A DNA stretch of 59,881 nt from Leptolyngbyaceae cyanobacterium CSU_1_4. GTDB lineage: Bacteria > Cyanobacteriota > Cyanobacteriia > Elainellales > Elainellaceae. The DNA is taken from assembly GCA_012034615.1 (NCBI GenBank), contig JAAUPA010000004.1, positions 1 through 59,881 on the forward strand. Reading direction: 5' to 3'. The translations under genes and the position numbers were made by a program. Positions 37,094 to 46,559 of this stretch are shown here, piece by piece. The notes beneath the pieces are model-generated. The model ran no database searches. It saw nothing but the letters and a program-made list of their open reading frames with translations, and was not told where the DNA came from. How positions within the stretch are numbered: position 1 is the stretch's first letter; each line of letters starts with the position of its first letter.

Positions 37094-37260
37094 TAGGAGG
37101 ATGTTTGAAAAGTCAAAATTGTGCTCCGGAACCGCCCCCTAAGTCCCAAAATGGGGGAATTTTCAGCCAATTCTTGTTCAAAGTCCCCCATTTTGGGGGA
37201 CTTTGGGGGCGAGGGTAAGAGGCTCTGATACTTTTCAAATATTCTCTAAATATCCTCTAA
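37094..37260 (+). repeat. Fold-back repeat element, copy 1
   Basis: A ~167-bp non-coding unit. Outer ends are imperfect inverted repeats (GAGGATGTTTGAAAAGT at left; its counterpart ATTCTCTAAATATCCTCTAA at right). The centre has a strong inverted repeat around CCCAAAATGGGGGA and TCCCCCATTTTGGGGGA. Related copies are at 46342, 48843 (opposite strand) and 59788. Size, terminal repeats and lack of coding potential resemble a MITE or REP-like element. Confidence 0.75.
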
Positions 37261-37389
37261 GGACGCTTGACGAAATTAGCTGAACTAAGGCGATCGCCCC
37301 AATCAACCCAACAGAATGTACCGAAGTTCATAAGAAATTAAGTGCATTCCGGTTGGGCAACCCCTTGCGGGTATCTCGAAGCGCGCGCT
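37261..37389. other. Intergenic spacer
   Basis: Short spacer between repeat copy 1 and the small gene, containing one HIP1 octamer-like site. No clear terminator. Confidence 0.25.
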
Positions 37390-37653
37390 TTATGCCAAGC
37401 GATAACGAATCAGCACACTCATCACTTCACCCGGATTGGGCGCAGGCAATAACCCACTCCAGTTTCCCGCTTCGGCATAGCCCCGCCTGTGCAATTCGTG
37501 AATGTTCTCGCGCACGCCCTCCGGGGAGCCAATCAGCAGCACTGCCAACTGTTCTCGGTGAGGAGTCGGCTGGGGCAAGGGATTCGTTTGAGCATCAACC
37601 CCTGTCTGAATGGGCAGTTTGCTGCGTAGCTTGGTTCGCAATGTCGTATTCAT
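37390..37653 (-). CDS. Small protein of a cyanobacterial family with structured leader (member 1)
   Basis: 87 residues. A basic N-terminus (MNTTLRTKLRSKLP) and a polar linker lead to a compact C-terminal domain with LAVLLIGSPEGVRENIHEL, RRGYAEAG and LLPAPNPGEVMSVLIRY. A related protein is encoded at 59237-59437 (shared LIG, V-x3-I, PAP and MSVL-x-R positions). I know no function for the family. A ribosome-binding site AAAGGA lies before the ATG. Upstream is a long, highly structured leader, which suggests RNA-level control. Confidence 0.7.
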   Translation of the reverse strand: MNTTLRTKLRSKLPIQTGVDAQTNPLPQPTPHREQLAVLLIGSPEGVRENIHELHRRGYAEAGNWSGLLPAPNPGEVMSVLIRYRLA

Positions 37654-37861
37654 GGGTAATCATCCTTTGAGTTTCTGAGAACAGAAAACCCAAAACCTAG
37701 CCGCCCATCATAGTCGTAGCGAATCAGGGCGGCTAGGGGATGGTAAAATCTCCGACAGCCACCAGACTGCTTGTAACAGTTTGGGGGTTAGCCGTCCATC
37801 TGCTGCTGGTAACAGCGATGGGCGGTGCTAGGTTTTTGGGGTCTGGCTGCGTTAAATAGAA
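37654..37861 (-). promoter_or_regulatory. Structured 5' leader of small-protein gene with alternative stems
   Basis: Read on the minus strand, this region holds a chain of inverted repeats. A 5' strand at 37839-37817 (CCTAGC-AC-CGCCCATC core) pairs with 37709-37690, a stem of ~20 bp with a two-nt bulge. The same 3' strand can instead pair locally: CCTAGCCGCCC at 37737-37727 with GGGCGGCTAGG at 37706-37696, a perfect 11-bp hairpin. Both stems cannot form at once. Inside are smaller hairpins GCTG-TTAC-CAGC and ACTG-TTACAAG-CAGT, and a GGCTG/CAGCC hairpin at the 5' edge. Switch-like leader is an inference. Confidence 0.5.
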
Positions 37862-37977
37862 CACAGCCTTAGCTTTGGAGAATACCGAGATTTGGGAGTG
37901 AAAGTCAAGGGGATGAAGGATCTCTGTACCCTAATGTTGCGATTGAAGGAAGGGGCGATCGCTCCCCCATAAAATTG

Positions 37978-37989
37978 CAGTATTTACTG
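37978..37989. promoter_or_regulatory. Palindromic site CAGTATTTACTG, copy 1
   Basis: A 12-bp palindrome (CAGTA-TT-TACTG) 10 bp before the ATG at 38000. An identical site lies at 38154-38165 before the next small ORF. The shared position suggests an operator or promoter element duplicated with its gene. Confidence 0.4.
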
Positions 37990-37999
37990 ATCCCAAACC

Positions 38000-38134
38000 A
38001 TGACTGAACCGCTGCGACAAGCGAGCACTTCGAGATACCTACAAGCGATCGCTCAACGCCAACAACTCCTACCCCATCAGGGCAAAGGCATAGCGATCGC
38101 CCTTCTCATCGCAACGGCGATCGCTCTTCTCTAG
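38000..38134 (+). CDS. Short ORF, possible degraded antitoxin
   Basis: 44 codons: MTEPLRQASTSRYLQAIAQR followed by a hydrophobic tail made largely of HIP1-type repeats. The start resembles the N-termini of small cyanobacterial antitoxin-like proteins, but the end does not. It is preceded by palindrome copy 1. It could be a decayed remnant or non-coding. Confidence 0.25.
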   Translation: MTEPLRQASTSRYLQAIAQRQQLLPHQGKGIAIALLIATAIALL

Positions 38135-38153
38135 AATTAAGAGGCTAACATTA

Positions 38154-38165
38154 CAGTATTTACTG
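38154..38165. promoter_or_regulatory. Palindromic site CAGTATTTACTG, copy 2
   Basis: Identical to copy 1 at 37978, here 12 bp before the ATG at 38178. A short match (AC-rich) continues on both sides, so the whole upstream segment appears duplicated. Confidence 0.4.
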
Positions 38166-38177
38166 CTGTCGAACATC

Positions 38178-38342
38178 ATGACCCCCTATCTAGAAGCCGC
38201 GATCGCTGCCATTCAACCGCTCTCACCCACAGAGCGTCATCAACTGCTCCAAATCCTGATTCAATGCGATTCATCTGCAACTCAAACTGAACTCAGAACA
38301 CTCAGCACCCAGTTTTGGCAAGGTACTCCGAACCCTAATTGA
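38178..38342 (+). CDS. Short antitoxin-like protein, probably truncated
   Basis: 54 residues: an amphipathic start (MTPYLEAAIAAIQPLSPTER), HQLLQILIQ and a final LSTQFWQGTPNPN. The sequence up to QFWQG is like small cyanobacterial proteins that precede PIN-type toxins; the usual extension after QFWQG is missing, so it is likely cut short. No PIN toxin follows. Function inferred weakly. Confidence 0.4.
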   Translation: MTPYLEAAIAAIQPLSPTERHQLLQILIQCDSSATQTELRTLSTQFWQGTPNPN

Positions 38343-38430
38343 ACTGCCTCAATAAGCGCGCTGCTTCATAGAGGCTGAAAGCGATCGCCCAAATTGAAAA
38401 GCTTCTGTCCGATTAACAAAAAGACGAGTT

Positions 38431-38631
38431 ATGAAAGTTAAAGCATTAATTTGGCAAGAAGATGGAGTATGGTGTGGCTCTGTGCCCGCCCTGCCCGGTT
38501 GCCATACGTGGGGAGAGAGTTATGAGCAGTTGCTAGAGATGCTCAAAGACGCTGTTCAGGGCTGGCTTGAGGTGGCTAGCGAAGAGAATGAACTAGAGCC
38601 AGAGAAACAGTTGATCGAACTATCTTTATGA
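38431..38631 (+). CDS. HicB family antitoxin
   Basis: 66 residues, a minimal HicB fold: MKVKALIWQEDGVWCGSVPALPGCHTWGESYEQLLEML, with the conserved P-x-L-P-G-C-x-T/W-x-G-x-S turn. HicB neutralises the HicA mRNA interferase. The stop overlaps the start of the hicA remnant by ATGA, the usual coupled arrangement, though here antitoxin comes first. It lacks a DNA-binding C-terminal extension. Confidence 0.85.
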   Translation: MKVKALIWQEDGVWCGSVPALPGCHTWGESYEQLLEMLKDAVQGWLEVASEENELEPEKQLIELSL

Positions 38632-38800
38632 AGTCTGTTTCTGGTAAGGCGCTTTGCAAAGTTATTGAACGCTGCGTTGGCAGTTGAAACCTATCACTAA
38701 CAGTCATCACATCTACTCAAAGGTAGGCGCTATTATCTCCATTCCCGTTCATGGAAATCGAGATTTGCCTTACACATCTAAATTCACTCACTCAATATAA
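38628..38800 (+). pseudogene. HicA family toxin, frameshifted and 3'-truncated
   Basis: From ATG 38628 the frame reads MKSVSGKALCKVIERC, the HicA start. One missing G near 38676 then breaks it. With the base restored it continues WQLKPITNSHHIYSKVG and IPVHGNRDLP (catalytic His in SHHIY). It ends early in YTSKFTHSI, lacking the usual C-terminal helix (typically LRAILRQAGL). The last 13 bp overlap mutS2 on the other strand. The indel may be sequencing error, but the missing C-terminus is not explained by one base, so the toxin is probably inactive. Confidence 0.65.
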
Positions 38801-41196
38801 GCCACCGTCACCCCTGTTCCCCCATCCGCCTGCGCCGCCGCCTCAAATCGAGCCACTTGCGGATGCCGCTTCAAAAATTCCTGCACCCCTTGCTTCAACT
38901 TGCCCGTCCCATGACCGTGAATAATCCATAAGCAACCCGCATCCGCCGCCGCAATCTTTTGCTCCAAAACAACCTCAGCATCCGCAACGCGACTGCCCCG
39001 AATATCCAGGGTATTGCGAGAAGTGCGAACTTGGGGCGCAGGCGCTGGGGGCGCAGACGGCTCTGGTGAAGGCTTGGGCGGTTTGGCAGGAATGTCTACC
39101 TTTTCGCCTTGAAGCGACTCTACATCTTTTAGCGAAACCATCATTTTCATCAAGCCAAATCGGACGGAGAGTTCGCCATCGTCATTAGGATGGGTCAGGA
39201 CTTCGGCAGTTTGCCCCAAGCGGGGAATCCGCACCCGATCGCCCAGTTTCGGCATAAATCCAGGCTTGGGTGGCTTTGGTTGCTGACGCGAGGGCAACCG
39301 TTCGGCAATTTGGTTTAGCCCCTCAGTTGCCTGTTGCGCATCTTGCGCCGTCACCGAACCTTTTTGCAATTTGCGAATCACCTGGGCAATTTCACCTTTG
39401 GCTTGGGCGATCGCTTGCTGCACGGCTTGTTCTTGCTGCTGTTGTAATTCTCGTTCTCGCAGCCGCAGCATTTCGGCTTTTTGCGTAATTTCTTGATTCA
39501 ATCGCTCTGCTTGTTCAACAATTTGCGTGGCTGCTAGTGCCTTCTCTTCCTGTTGGCGGCGCTGTGCCTCTAGCCCCGCAATAACTTGGTTGATATCTTC
39601 AGAAGAGCTTAGCCCCACATGGCTTTGGGCGCTTTCAACAATTTCTGCCTTCAGCCCCAGCCGCCGCGCGATCGCCAAGGCGTTCGATCGCCCCGGAATG
39701 CCCCACAGCAACCGATAGGTGGGCGAGAGGGTGACATCGTTAAATTCGACCGAGGCATTTTCAAAGCGATCGTCTTGATATTTCAGAGCTTTGAGTTCGC
39801 CAAAGTGAGTCGTGGCAATGGTGAGTTGGGCGTGGTCGGCAAGGTAGCTGAGGAGCGCGATCGCCAGGGCGCTACCCTCAGACGGATCGGTGCCCGCACC
39901 GACCTCATCTAATAATACCAAGGAGCGGTTTGACGGTTCTTCATCCTGTTCTCCCAACGCTTCTAAGACGCGACTAATCCGCCGAATATGCCCTGAGAAG
40001 GTCGATAAACTTTGCTGCAAAGATTGCTCGTCGCCAATGTCCGCCAAAATTTGATCGAACCAGGGCAATTCGACAGGCTCACGAGCGGGCACAAATAAGC
40101 CGACTTTTGCCATGAGAACCGCAAGCCCTAGAGTTTTGAGCGTGACGGTTTTGCCGCCTGTATTAGGTCCTGTAATAGCAACGACTCGAATGTGGGGCTG
40201 AATCACCAAATCGATCGGCACCACTTCTGTCCCTTGCTCGTGGCGCTGCTGCCAAACCAAGAGGGGATGGCGGAGCCGCCGCAGCGTAATGGATTCGGAG
40301 TGGGGCTGGCAAAACTGGATGAATCGGGGTGGATTTGCCTCCAGCCAAAGGGAATATCGGGCTCTGGCTGTGGCTAAATCGAGGGTGGTCACGATCGCCA
40401 AAAGCCGCTCTAAATCTGGTGTTACTTCTGCTACTTGTGCCGTCAAATCCCGCAGCACCAACTCTTCTTCCCGCTGTTCTTGGCGAGTCAGTTGGCGCAA
40501 TTGGTTGCCCAAACTCACCACGCTGTGCGGCTCAATATATAGCGTCATGCCGCTGGTAGAAGTGTCGTGGACAATGCCAGGAATGGCATCTTTTTGGGGT
40601 GCTTTGACCGGAATCACAAAGCGATCGCCCCGTTGGGTAATCACGGCTTCCTGAATGGCGTTGGCATGACGCTGCAATAGTTTATGAAGGGTTTGATAAA
40701 TGCGATCGCGTACTTGCCGCAACTCGCCCCGCACTGCTTCTAGCTTGACGCTGGCGCGATCGGTCACCTTACCGCGATCGTCAATGCAATGGTGAATGGC
40801 TTGTTCTAGCTCGGGGTAAGTCCGAAGCTCAGACACCAGCTCATTCAGCACCAGCAAATCAGGCTGATGATCAATCACTCGGCGCAACTGCCTTGCACCC
40901 GCCAAAGTGGTCGCCAATTCTAGCAGATCAGCACCGCTCAAAATGCCCTGTCGCTCTGCCCGTTCCAGCGCATCGCCAATATCGTAAATGCCATCGAACG
41001 AAAGCCCGTGAGCCAGCTCACTCTCAAGCTGATAAACCTCCTGGGTTTGCGAGAGCAGCGCTTGACTTTCGACCAGGGCAGTGGGAATGCGTAAATGGCT
41101 GGCGGCTCTTGTCCCTAGCTTCGTGGCGGCAAAGGTAGCAAGATGCTGGCACAGGCGCGACCATTCTAATAGTTCTAAAGTTTCGGCTTGAATCAA
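38788..41196 (-). CDS. mutS2: Endonuclease MutS2
   Basis: 802 residues. MutS2 acts on recombination intermediates and stalled or collided ribosomes, not in mismatch repair. It has core and lever regions (1-~310), then the MutS ATPase with Walker A ITGPNTGGKTVTLK, Walker B LVLLDEVGAGTDPSEGSALA and ATTHFGELK. A long coiled coil (QAERLNQEITQKAEMLRLRERELQ) and a Smr nuclease domain at the end (TLDIRGSRVADAEVVLEQ, LWIIHGHGTGKLKQGVQ) complete it. The N-terminal mismatch-recognition domain of MutS is absent, as expected. Confidence 0.95.
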   Translation of the reverse strand: MIQAETLELLEWSRLCQHLATFAATKLGTRAASHLRIPTALVESQALLSQTQEVYQLESELAHGLSFDGIYDIGDALERAERQGILSGADLLELATTLAGARQLRRVIDHQPDLLVLNELVSELRTYPELEQAIHHCIDDRGKVTDRASVKLEAVRGELRQVRDRIYQTLHKLLQRHANAIQEAVITQRGDRFVIPVKAPQKDAIPGIVHDTSTSGMTLYIEPHSVVSLGNQLRQLTRQEQREEELVLRDLTAQVAEVTPDLERLLAIVTTLDLATARARYSLWLEANPPRFIQFCQPHSESITLRRLRHPLLVWQQRHEQGTEVVPIDLVIQPHIRVVAITGPNTGGKTVTLKTLGLAVLMAKVGLFVPAREPVELPWFDQILADIGDEQSLQQSLSTFSGHIRRISRVLEALGEQDEEPSNRSLVLLDEVGAGTDPSEGSALAIALLSYLADHAQLTIATTHFGELKALKYQDDRFENASVEFNDVTLSPTYRLLWGIPGRSNALAIARRLGLKAEIVESAQSHVGLSSSEDINQVIAGLEAQRRQQEEKALAATQIVEQAERLNQEITQKAEMLRLRERELQQQQEQAVQQAIAQAKGEIAQVIRKLQKGSVTAQDAQQATEGLNQIAERLPSRQQPKPPKPGFMPKLGDRVRIPRLGQTAEVLTHPNDDGELSVRFGLMKMMVSLKDVESLQGEKVDIPAKPPKPSPEPSAPPAPAPQVRTSRNTLDIRGSRVADAEVVLEQKIAAADAGCLWIIHGHGTGKLKQGVQEFLKRHPQVARFEAAAQADGGTGVTVAYIE

Positions 41197-41393
41197 GGGG
41201 CGTTAGGGGGAGACAGAAGGGGAGCTACAGACATGAACTAGCCTACATTCTATCGAAATCTGATGCTCCTAACAGCGCCTCTATCGAACGATGACTTAAT
41301 TACTCTTAAGCAAAAGATTATGAGTTGTTAATCTCGCCATGAGATTTTATGTGCAGGTTACTTGCCCCGAAAATCTCACCCAGAAACAAAGTT

Positions 41394-44007
41394 ATGGCTA
41401 TTACTTTACAAATTTTGCACGCCTCTGATTTTGAAGCGGGCATTCCAGCGATCGATGACTCCATCGGTTTTTCTGCCATTTTGGAAGGCTTTAGAACCAA
41501 CGATGTTGCCGATCAATTCAAAGCTTCCCCGACAGCATTAGCAAACACCCTGACGCTTTCATCAGGTGATAATTACATCCCGGGTCCTTTTTTCAATGCG
41601 TCTAGCGACACCAGCCTCAATGGGGTAGGCGGCTTAACATCCTCGACGGCTCCTACCATTGGACGGGCAGATGTCGGGATTCTAAACGCCTTTGGAGTTC
41701 AAGCCTCGGTTCTGGGTAACCACGAGTTTGACCTTGGCACCCGGCAAGTCCGGGATATTTTGCGATCGGGCAGCGGTAGCCCAGGTCTAAACTTTCCCTA
41801 CCTCAGCACCAACCTCAACTTTGCACCCGACGAAAACCTTAGAACTGAGCTAGCCACCAATCAAAACACCGCAGAAGCAAGCACCATTAAAGGCAAACTT
41901 GCTAAAAGCACCGTCATCACCGTGGCAGGCGCAGACAATATTTTGGGCACACCAGATGATGAAAAAATCGGCATTGTCGGAGCCACAACCCCCACCCTGC
42001 GCAGCATCTCATCACCTGGCGCAGTCGGCGTTTTACCCGCAAATGCGACGGATTACGTTGCCCTTGCCGCCGAGATTCAAAAATCGGTCGATGCCTTGAC
42101 CAGTACAGGCATCAACAAAGTGATTTTGCTGGCTCACATGCAGCAGTTGAACATTGAACGGGATGAACTTGCCCCGCGCTTAAAAAAACGTCGATATCAT
42201 CATTGCTGGCGGCTCGCACACGCCTTTACTAGATGCAAACGATCGCCTTCGCCCTGGCACAATCGACGCGGGCGACTATCCCATCCTTAGAAAAGATGCC
42301 AATGGACAAGATGTGCTTGTCCTGAACACCGATGCCAACTATCGCTACGTCGCTCGAACCGTAGTAGGCTTTAACGACGCGGGCAACCTAGATCTCAGCA
42401 GCCTGAACAGTACCCTCAACGGGGCATTTGCCACCGATGGCGCAGGCGTAGATCTGGTTTACGGACGCGATGTTAACCCCACCGCCGAAGCCAACGCCAA
42501 TGTCGTTGCAATCTCTAATGCGCTCCGAGCCGTGGTTTCTGCTAAAGACAATAATCTAACGGGCAAGACCAACTTTTTCCTCAATGGTGCGCGGGAAGAT
42601 ACCCGGACTCAAGAAACCAATTTGGGCAATCTTACTGCCGATGCGAACCTAGCTTACGGTCGTTTAATTGACCCAACAGTCACGATTTCGCTTAAAAATG
42701 GCGGGGGCATCCGAGACAATATTGGCGTAGTGTCTGCGAGCGGCGGCGCAACGACTGCGGGCGACGTGCAAAAACTCCCCCCCCAGCCCAACGCCCTTGC
42801 CCCCAATAAGCAAGTTGGCAGCGTTTCTCAACTGGATATTGAAAACTCTCTGCGGTTCAATAACGGTCTTTCTCTCATTACCGTTACGACCCAGCAGTTG
42901 CTGCAATTGCTAGAACATGGGGTGAGCGACACAAGCCCTGGCGCGACACCTGGTCGCTTCCCGCAAGTGAGCGGCATTACCTTTAGCTTTGATACGTCTA
43001 AGCCTGCGGCTGAGGATACGAACGGGGATGGAATTATTAACACTGGAGAGGACAAGAATGGGAACGGCAGACTAGATGCAGGGCAACGGGTGCGATCGCT
43101 GGCTTTGCTCAATGATCAGAACAAAGTTACTCAGGTGTTGGTGGAAAATGGCGCGATCGTTGGCGACCCCAATCAAACCTTCCGCGTCATTTCCCTCGAC
43201 TTTTTGATAGGCACCACCCAAACCTCAGGCGGCGATGGCTATCCTTTTCCACAGTTCATTGCCGCCAACCCAACCCGCGCTAACCGGGTGGATATTAAAG
43301 GCGAAACGACCATTGACCTCAATCGCAATGGCAGAATTGACGGCGCTGTGGCATTTCCAGTCGGCAGTTCTACCTTCTCTGGCATTGGCACCGAGCAAGA
43401 TGCTTTGGCAGAATACCTAATTCAAACCGGCACTTTTAATCAGCCAGACACCGCTCCTGCCCAAGACTTACGCATTCAAAACCTGAGTGCGCGTCAAGAC
43501 ACGATCCTTTCCCTGGGGCGGGCTTTGACCGGCACCAGTAGCCGAAATGTGCTGAGGGGGGCGATCGGCGATGATGATCTAAACGGGTTGGGCGGCAGAG
43601 ATACCCTAATTGGCTTTGCGGGCAACGATATCCTGACGGGCGATGCGGGAGACGACAATCTCAAAGGCAACGATGGAGACGACCAACTTTTGGGCGGTAA
43701 CGGCAAGGATAAAATGTTTGGCGGCAAAGGCAAAGACACCTTCTTAGGCGGTCTAGGCGACAACCTCTTTGTCGGCAACCAGGGTGCAGATACCTTTGGT
43801 CTAGAAGTCGGCAAAGGTCGTGCCCTGATCCGCGACTTCCAAAATAACACCGACGAACTAGGGCTAACGGGCAGATTAAGGTTTGGCAACCTGTCTATTG
43901 AACAGTCTGGAAGAGATACAGTAATTAGCCGGGGCAGTGATGTGTTGGCAATTCTCAAAGGAGAGTCTGCTAGCGGTATCACTAAGGCTGATTTCACAAA
44001 GTTCTAG
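41394..44007 (+). CDS. RTX-tailed bifunctional metallophosphatase/5'-nucleotidase, frameshifted
   Basis: About 870 residues from ATG 41394 (MAITLQILHASDFEAG). The calcineurin-like N-domain has HASDFE, VLGNHEFDLG and, after correction, IIAGGSHTPLL. The frame slips at the seven-A run 42182-42188; removing one A joins LKNVDIIIAGGSHT. Next is the 5'-nucleotidase C-domain (NGAREDTRTQETNLGNLTADA, KNGGGIRDNI). A Ca-binding insert (DTNGDGIINTGEDKNGNGRLD) follows. Five or six RTX nonapeptides (GGNGKDKMFGGKGKDTFLGG type) close the protein. No signal peptide is seen, which fits type I secretion via the RTX end. It probably scavenges phosphate from nucleotides outside the cell. Confidence 0.85.
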
Positions 44008-44049
44008 TAAGCCTTCTTGGAATGTTTGAACGGGCTTGAATGATTCTGA

Positions 44050-44094
44050 CCAGTTCCCCTTTTTTATTTAAGAGAGTAGGGGAACTGGTTTTTT
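44050..44094 (+). terminator. Rho-independent terminator
   Basis: CCAGTTCCCC (44050-44059) pairs perfectly with GGGGAACTGG (44079-44088), followed by TTTTTT. It ends the nucleotidase gene; with a T-rich loop side it may also serve the convergent ureC. Confidence 0.85.
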
Positions 44095-44105
44095 ATGACT
44101 TGCCT

Positions 44106-45842
44106 TCAACAATGCTGAAATCTTTGGTGATCATCAAACAAGAAATATCGCTGTGCCATAGGCAAAACGGTTGCGGGTTCACAGGTAAGCAGTTCGCCAT
44201 CGGCCCGAACTGCGTAAGTTTCTGGATTAACTTCCATGTGTGGCATTGCGTCGTTTAATTTCATGTCTCGCTTCGAGAGTTGGCGAATATTGCCGACCGC
44301 GACGGCTGTTTTTTGAAGCTTTAATTGATCTGAAATACCATTTTTGAGAGCAGCTTGCGATACAAAGGTGAGAGAAGTGGCTGTCCTGGCTCCGCCATAG
44401 CTGGCAAACATGGGACGCATGTGAACGGGCTGGGGGGTGGGAATGCTGGCGTTGGCATCGCCCATTTGTGCCCAGGCAATCATGCCGCCTTTAATCACCA
44501 TTTCGGGCTTAACGCCAAACATTGCGGGTCGCCACAGGCACAGGTCGGCGAGTTTACCTGCTTCAATGGAGCCAACGTGGTTGGCAATGCCGTGAGTAAT
44601 GGCGGGGTTGATGGTGTATTTGGCAATGTAGCGTTTGGCGCGGTGGTTGTCGTTGCGATCGCCATCTTGCGGCAATGCCCCCCGTTGCACCTTCATTTTG
44701 TGTCCAGTTTGCCAGGTGCGAATGATCACTTCGCCAATGCGCCCCATGGCTTGCGAATCAGAAGAGATCATACTAAAGGCTCCTAAGTCGTGCAGAATAT
44801 CTTCAGCGGCGATCGTTTCTCGACGAATGCGAGATTCGGCAAATGCCACGTCTTCTGGGATGCCGCGATCGAGGTGATGGCAGACCATGAGCATATCCAG
44901 ATGTTCTTCGAGGGTGTTGACGGTGTAGGGGCGGGTGGGGTTGGTGGAGGAGGGCAAGACGTTGGCTTCGCCACACACTTTGATAATATCGGGGGCGTGT
45001 CCGCCGCCTGCGCCTTCGGTGTGGTAGGTGTGAATGACACGATTTTTGAATGCCGCGATCGTATCTTCTACAAAGCCCGATTCGTTGAGGGTGTCGGTGT
45101 GGATTGCCACTTGCACATCGTAATCATCGGCAACATTGAGGCAATTATCGATTGTCGCGGGAGTGGTGCCCCAGTCTTCATGCAGTTTCAGCCCGATCGC
45201 CCCGGCTTCTACTTGCTCGACCAAACCTTCGGGCAAGCTGCTATTGCCCTTTCCCAAAAAGCCTAAGTTGATCGGAAAGGCATCGGCGGCTTGCAGCATT
45301 CGGTACAGATTCCAAGGACCAGGAGTACAGGTGGTGGCGTTCGTTCCGGCTGCGGGTCCTGTGCCGCCACCGATTAACGTGGTCACGCCCGATGCGATCG
45401 CCACTTCGATTTGCTGCGGACAAATAAAGTGAATATGAGTATCAATGCCGCCCGCCGTCAGAATCATGCCTTCCCCGGCGATCGCCTCGGTTCCAGGACC
45501 AATAATAATATTCACATGGTCTTGAATGTAAGGATTTCCGGCTTTGCCAATGGCAAAAATTTTGCCGTCCTTAATGCCCACATCGGCTTTGACAATGCCC
45601 CACCAATCTAGAATCAGCGCATTGGTAATCACCGCATCCACTGCCCCGTTCGCATTCGTAATCGGCGATTGCCCCATCCCGTCTCGAATCACCTTGCCGC
45701 CGCCAAATTTCACCTCATCACCGTAGGTTGTGTAGTCTTGCTCCACTTCAATGATGAGCTCGGTATCGGCAAGGCGAACGCGATCGCCCACCGTCGGTCC
45801 AAAGGTTTCGGCATATGCTCGACGATCCATACGGTAGCTCAT
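44106..45842 (-). CDS. ureC: Urease subunit alpha
   Basis: 578 residues, slightly longer than typical because of a C-terminal [13 protein letters not shown]. It is the catalytic Ni-containing subunit that hydrolyses urea. Nickel ligands and active-site blocks: [14 protein letters not shown]; the carbamylated lysine in [36 protein letters not shown]-type region ([19 protein letters not shown]); and the flap Cys/His. ureA and ureB are not beside it; the upstream 700 bp hold only a repeat, so urease genes are split in this genome, as known in other cyanobacteria. Confidence 0.96.
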   Translation of the reverse strand: MSYRMDRRAYAETFGPTVGDRVRLADTELIIEVEQDYTTYGDEVKFGGGKVIRDGMGQSPITNANGAVDAVITNALILDWWGIVKADVGIKDGKIFAIGKAGNPYIQDHVNIIIGPGTEAIAGEGMILTAGGIDTHIHFICPQQIEVAIASGVTTLIGGGTGPAAGTNATTCTPGPWNLYRMLQAADAFPINLGFLGKGNSSLPEGLVEQVEAGAIGLKLHEDWGTTPATIDNCLNVADDYDVQVAIHTDTLNESGFVEDTIAAFKNRVIHTYHTEGAGGGHAPDIIKVCGEANVLPSSTNPTRPYTVNTLEEHLDMLMVCHHLDRGIPEDVAFAESRIRRETIAAEDILHDLGAFSMISSDSQAMGRIGEVIIRTWQTGHKMKVQRGALPQDGDRNDNHRAKRYIAKYTINPAITHGIANHVGSIEAGKLADLCLWRPAMFGVKPEMVIKGGMIAWAQMGDANASIPTPQPVHMRPMFASYGGARTATSLTFVSQAALKNGISDQLKLQKTAVAVGNIRQLSKRDMKLNDAMPHMEVNPETYAVRADGELLTCEPATVLPMAQRYFLFDDHQRFQHC

Positions 45843-46341
45843 GTATTTCTCCTCTCACGGGTGCAGTCAGCCCCTTATTATCCGTCAAATGGCTCAACAT
45901 TTTCAGTTCATCGGGGCAAAGGCAAAAATAGTAACTTTAGACAATGAACCGGGTCTGACAAAAACAGCTTAGAGATTAAATTTTGAATGATTTTATGAAC
46001 TAAAAATATACTTATTAGGAATTGGACGATGAATCAAATTATTCATTAAAATACGACTTTAAAAACTAACAAAACAATAATAAAAAACTTTGATTAGAAC
46101 AAAGAGCAGAATTCATGAGCACAGTTCTAGCTCAAGCCGAAATTTAATGCATGACATCACCATAGGAATAAGTAGATTATCTTAGAAAATACCGATCTCT
46201 TTAACCGATCGCTTCAACTAAGGGCTTAAGCTCCTTGCCTATTCACGTTAAATTCATCGAGCATTAGCTGCCATAAAAATTACCAACGGCGTGATTCTAA
46301 TTGACCTGTTGGGCACACTGAAAAACATATTGAGTCATACC
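45843..46341. other. Intergenic region upstream of ureC
   Basis: About 500 bp, notably AT-rich (45960-46100), with no gene recognised. It holds the ureC promoter. I do not see a clear NtcA site (GTA-N8-TAC). Confidence 0.35.
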
Positions 46342-46520
46342 CTCAGAGGTTATCTAAAAAGTCTAGATTGCTGCCCGTTAGCGAAGCTGTTCGCAGAAAT
46401 CCGCCCCCTCAATCCCCCATTCTGGGGAACTTTGAAAGAGGACGGGTTCGGAAGTCCCCCAAATCGGGGGCGAGTGTAAGCATCTTTGAGACTTCTCAGA
46501 CTTCTCAGACATCCTCTCAG
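46342..46520 (+). repeat. Fold-back repeat element, copy 2
   Basis: A diverged member. The left end CCTCAGAGGTTATCTAAAAAGTCT matches the inverted right end (AGACTTCTCAGACATCCTCT). The core has CCCCCATTCTGGGGAACTTTG and TCCCCCAAATCGGGGGCGAG, as in copy 1. It includes GCTGCCCGTTAGCGAAGC, also seen in part in the 50947 element. A short tandem (GACTTCTCA twice) is near the right end. Confidence 0.65.
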
Positions 46521-46559
46521 GAACCCTCAGGGATAACGTTTTAAATAGGTAGAGATAAG

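Noticed and set aside
44355-45611. Long open frames opposite ureC
   Set aside because: They are antisense shadows of a highly conserved gene with biased third positions.
45843-46341. NtcA-binding site ahead of ureC
   Set aside because: I looked for GTA-N8-TAC with a fitting -10 box and found no convincing match.
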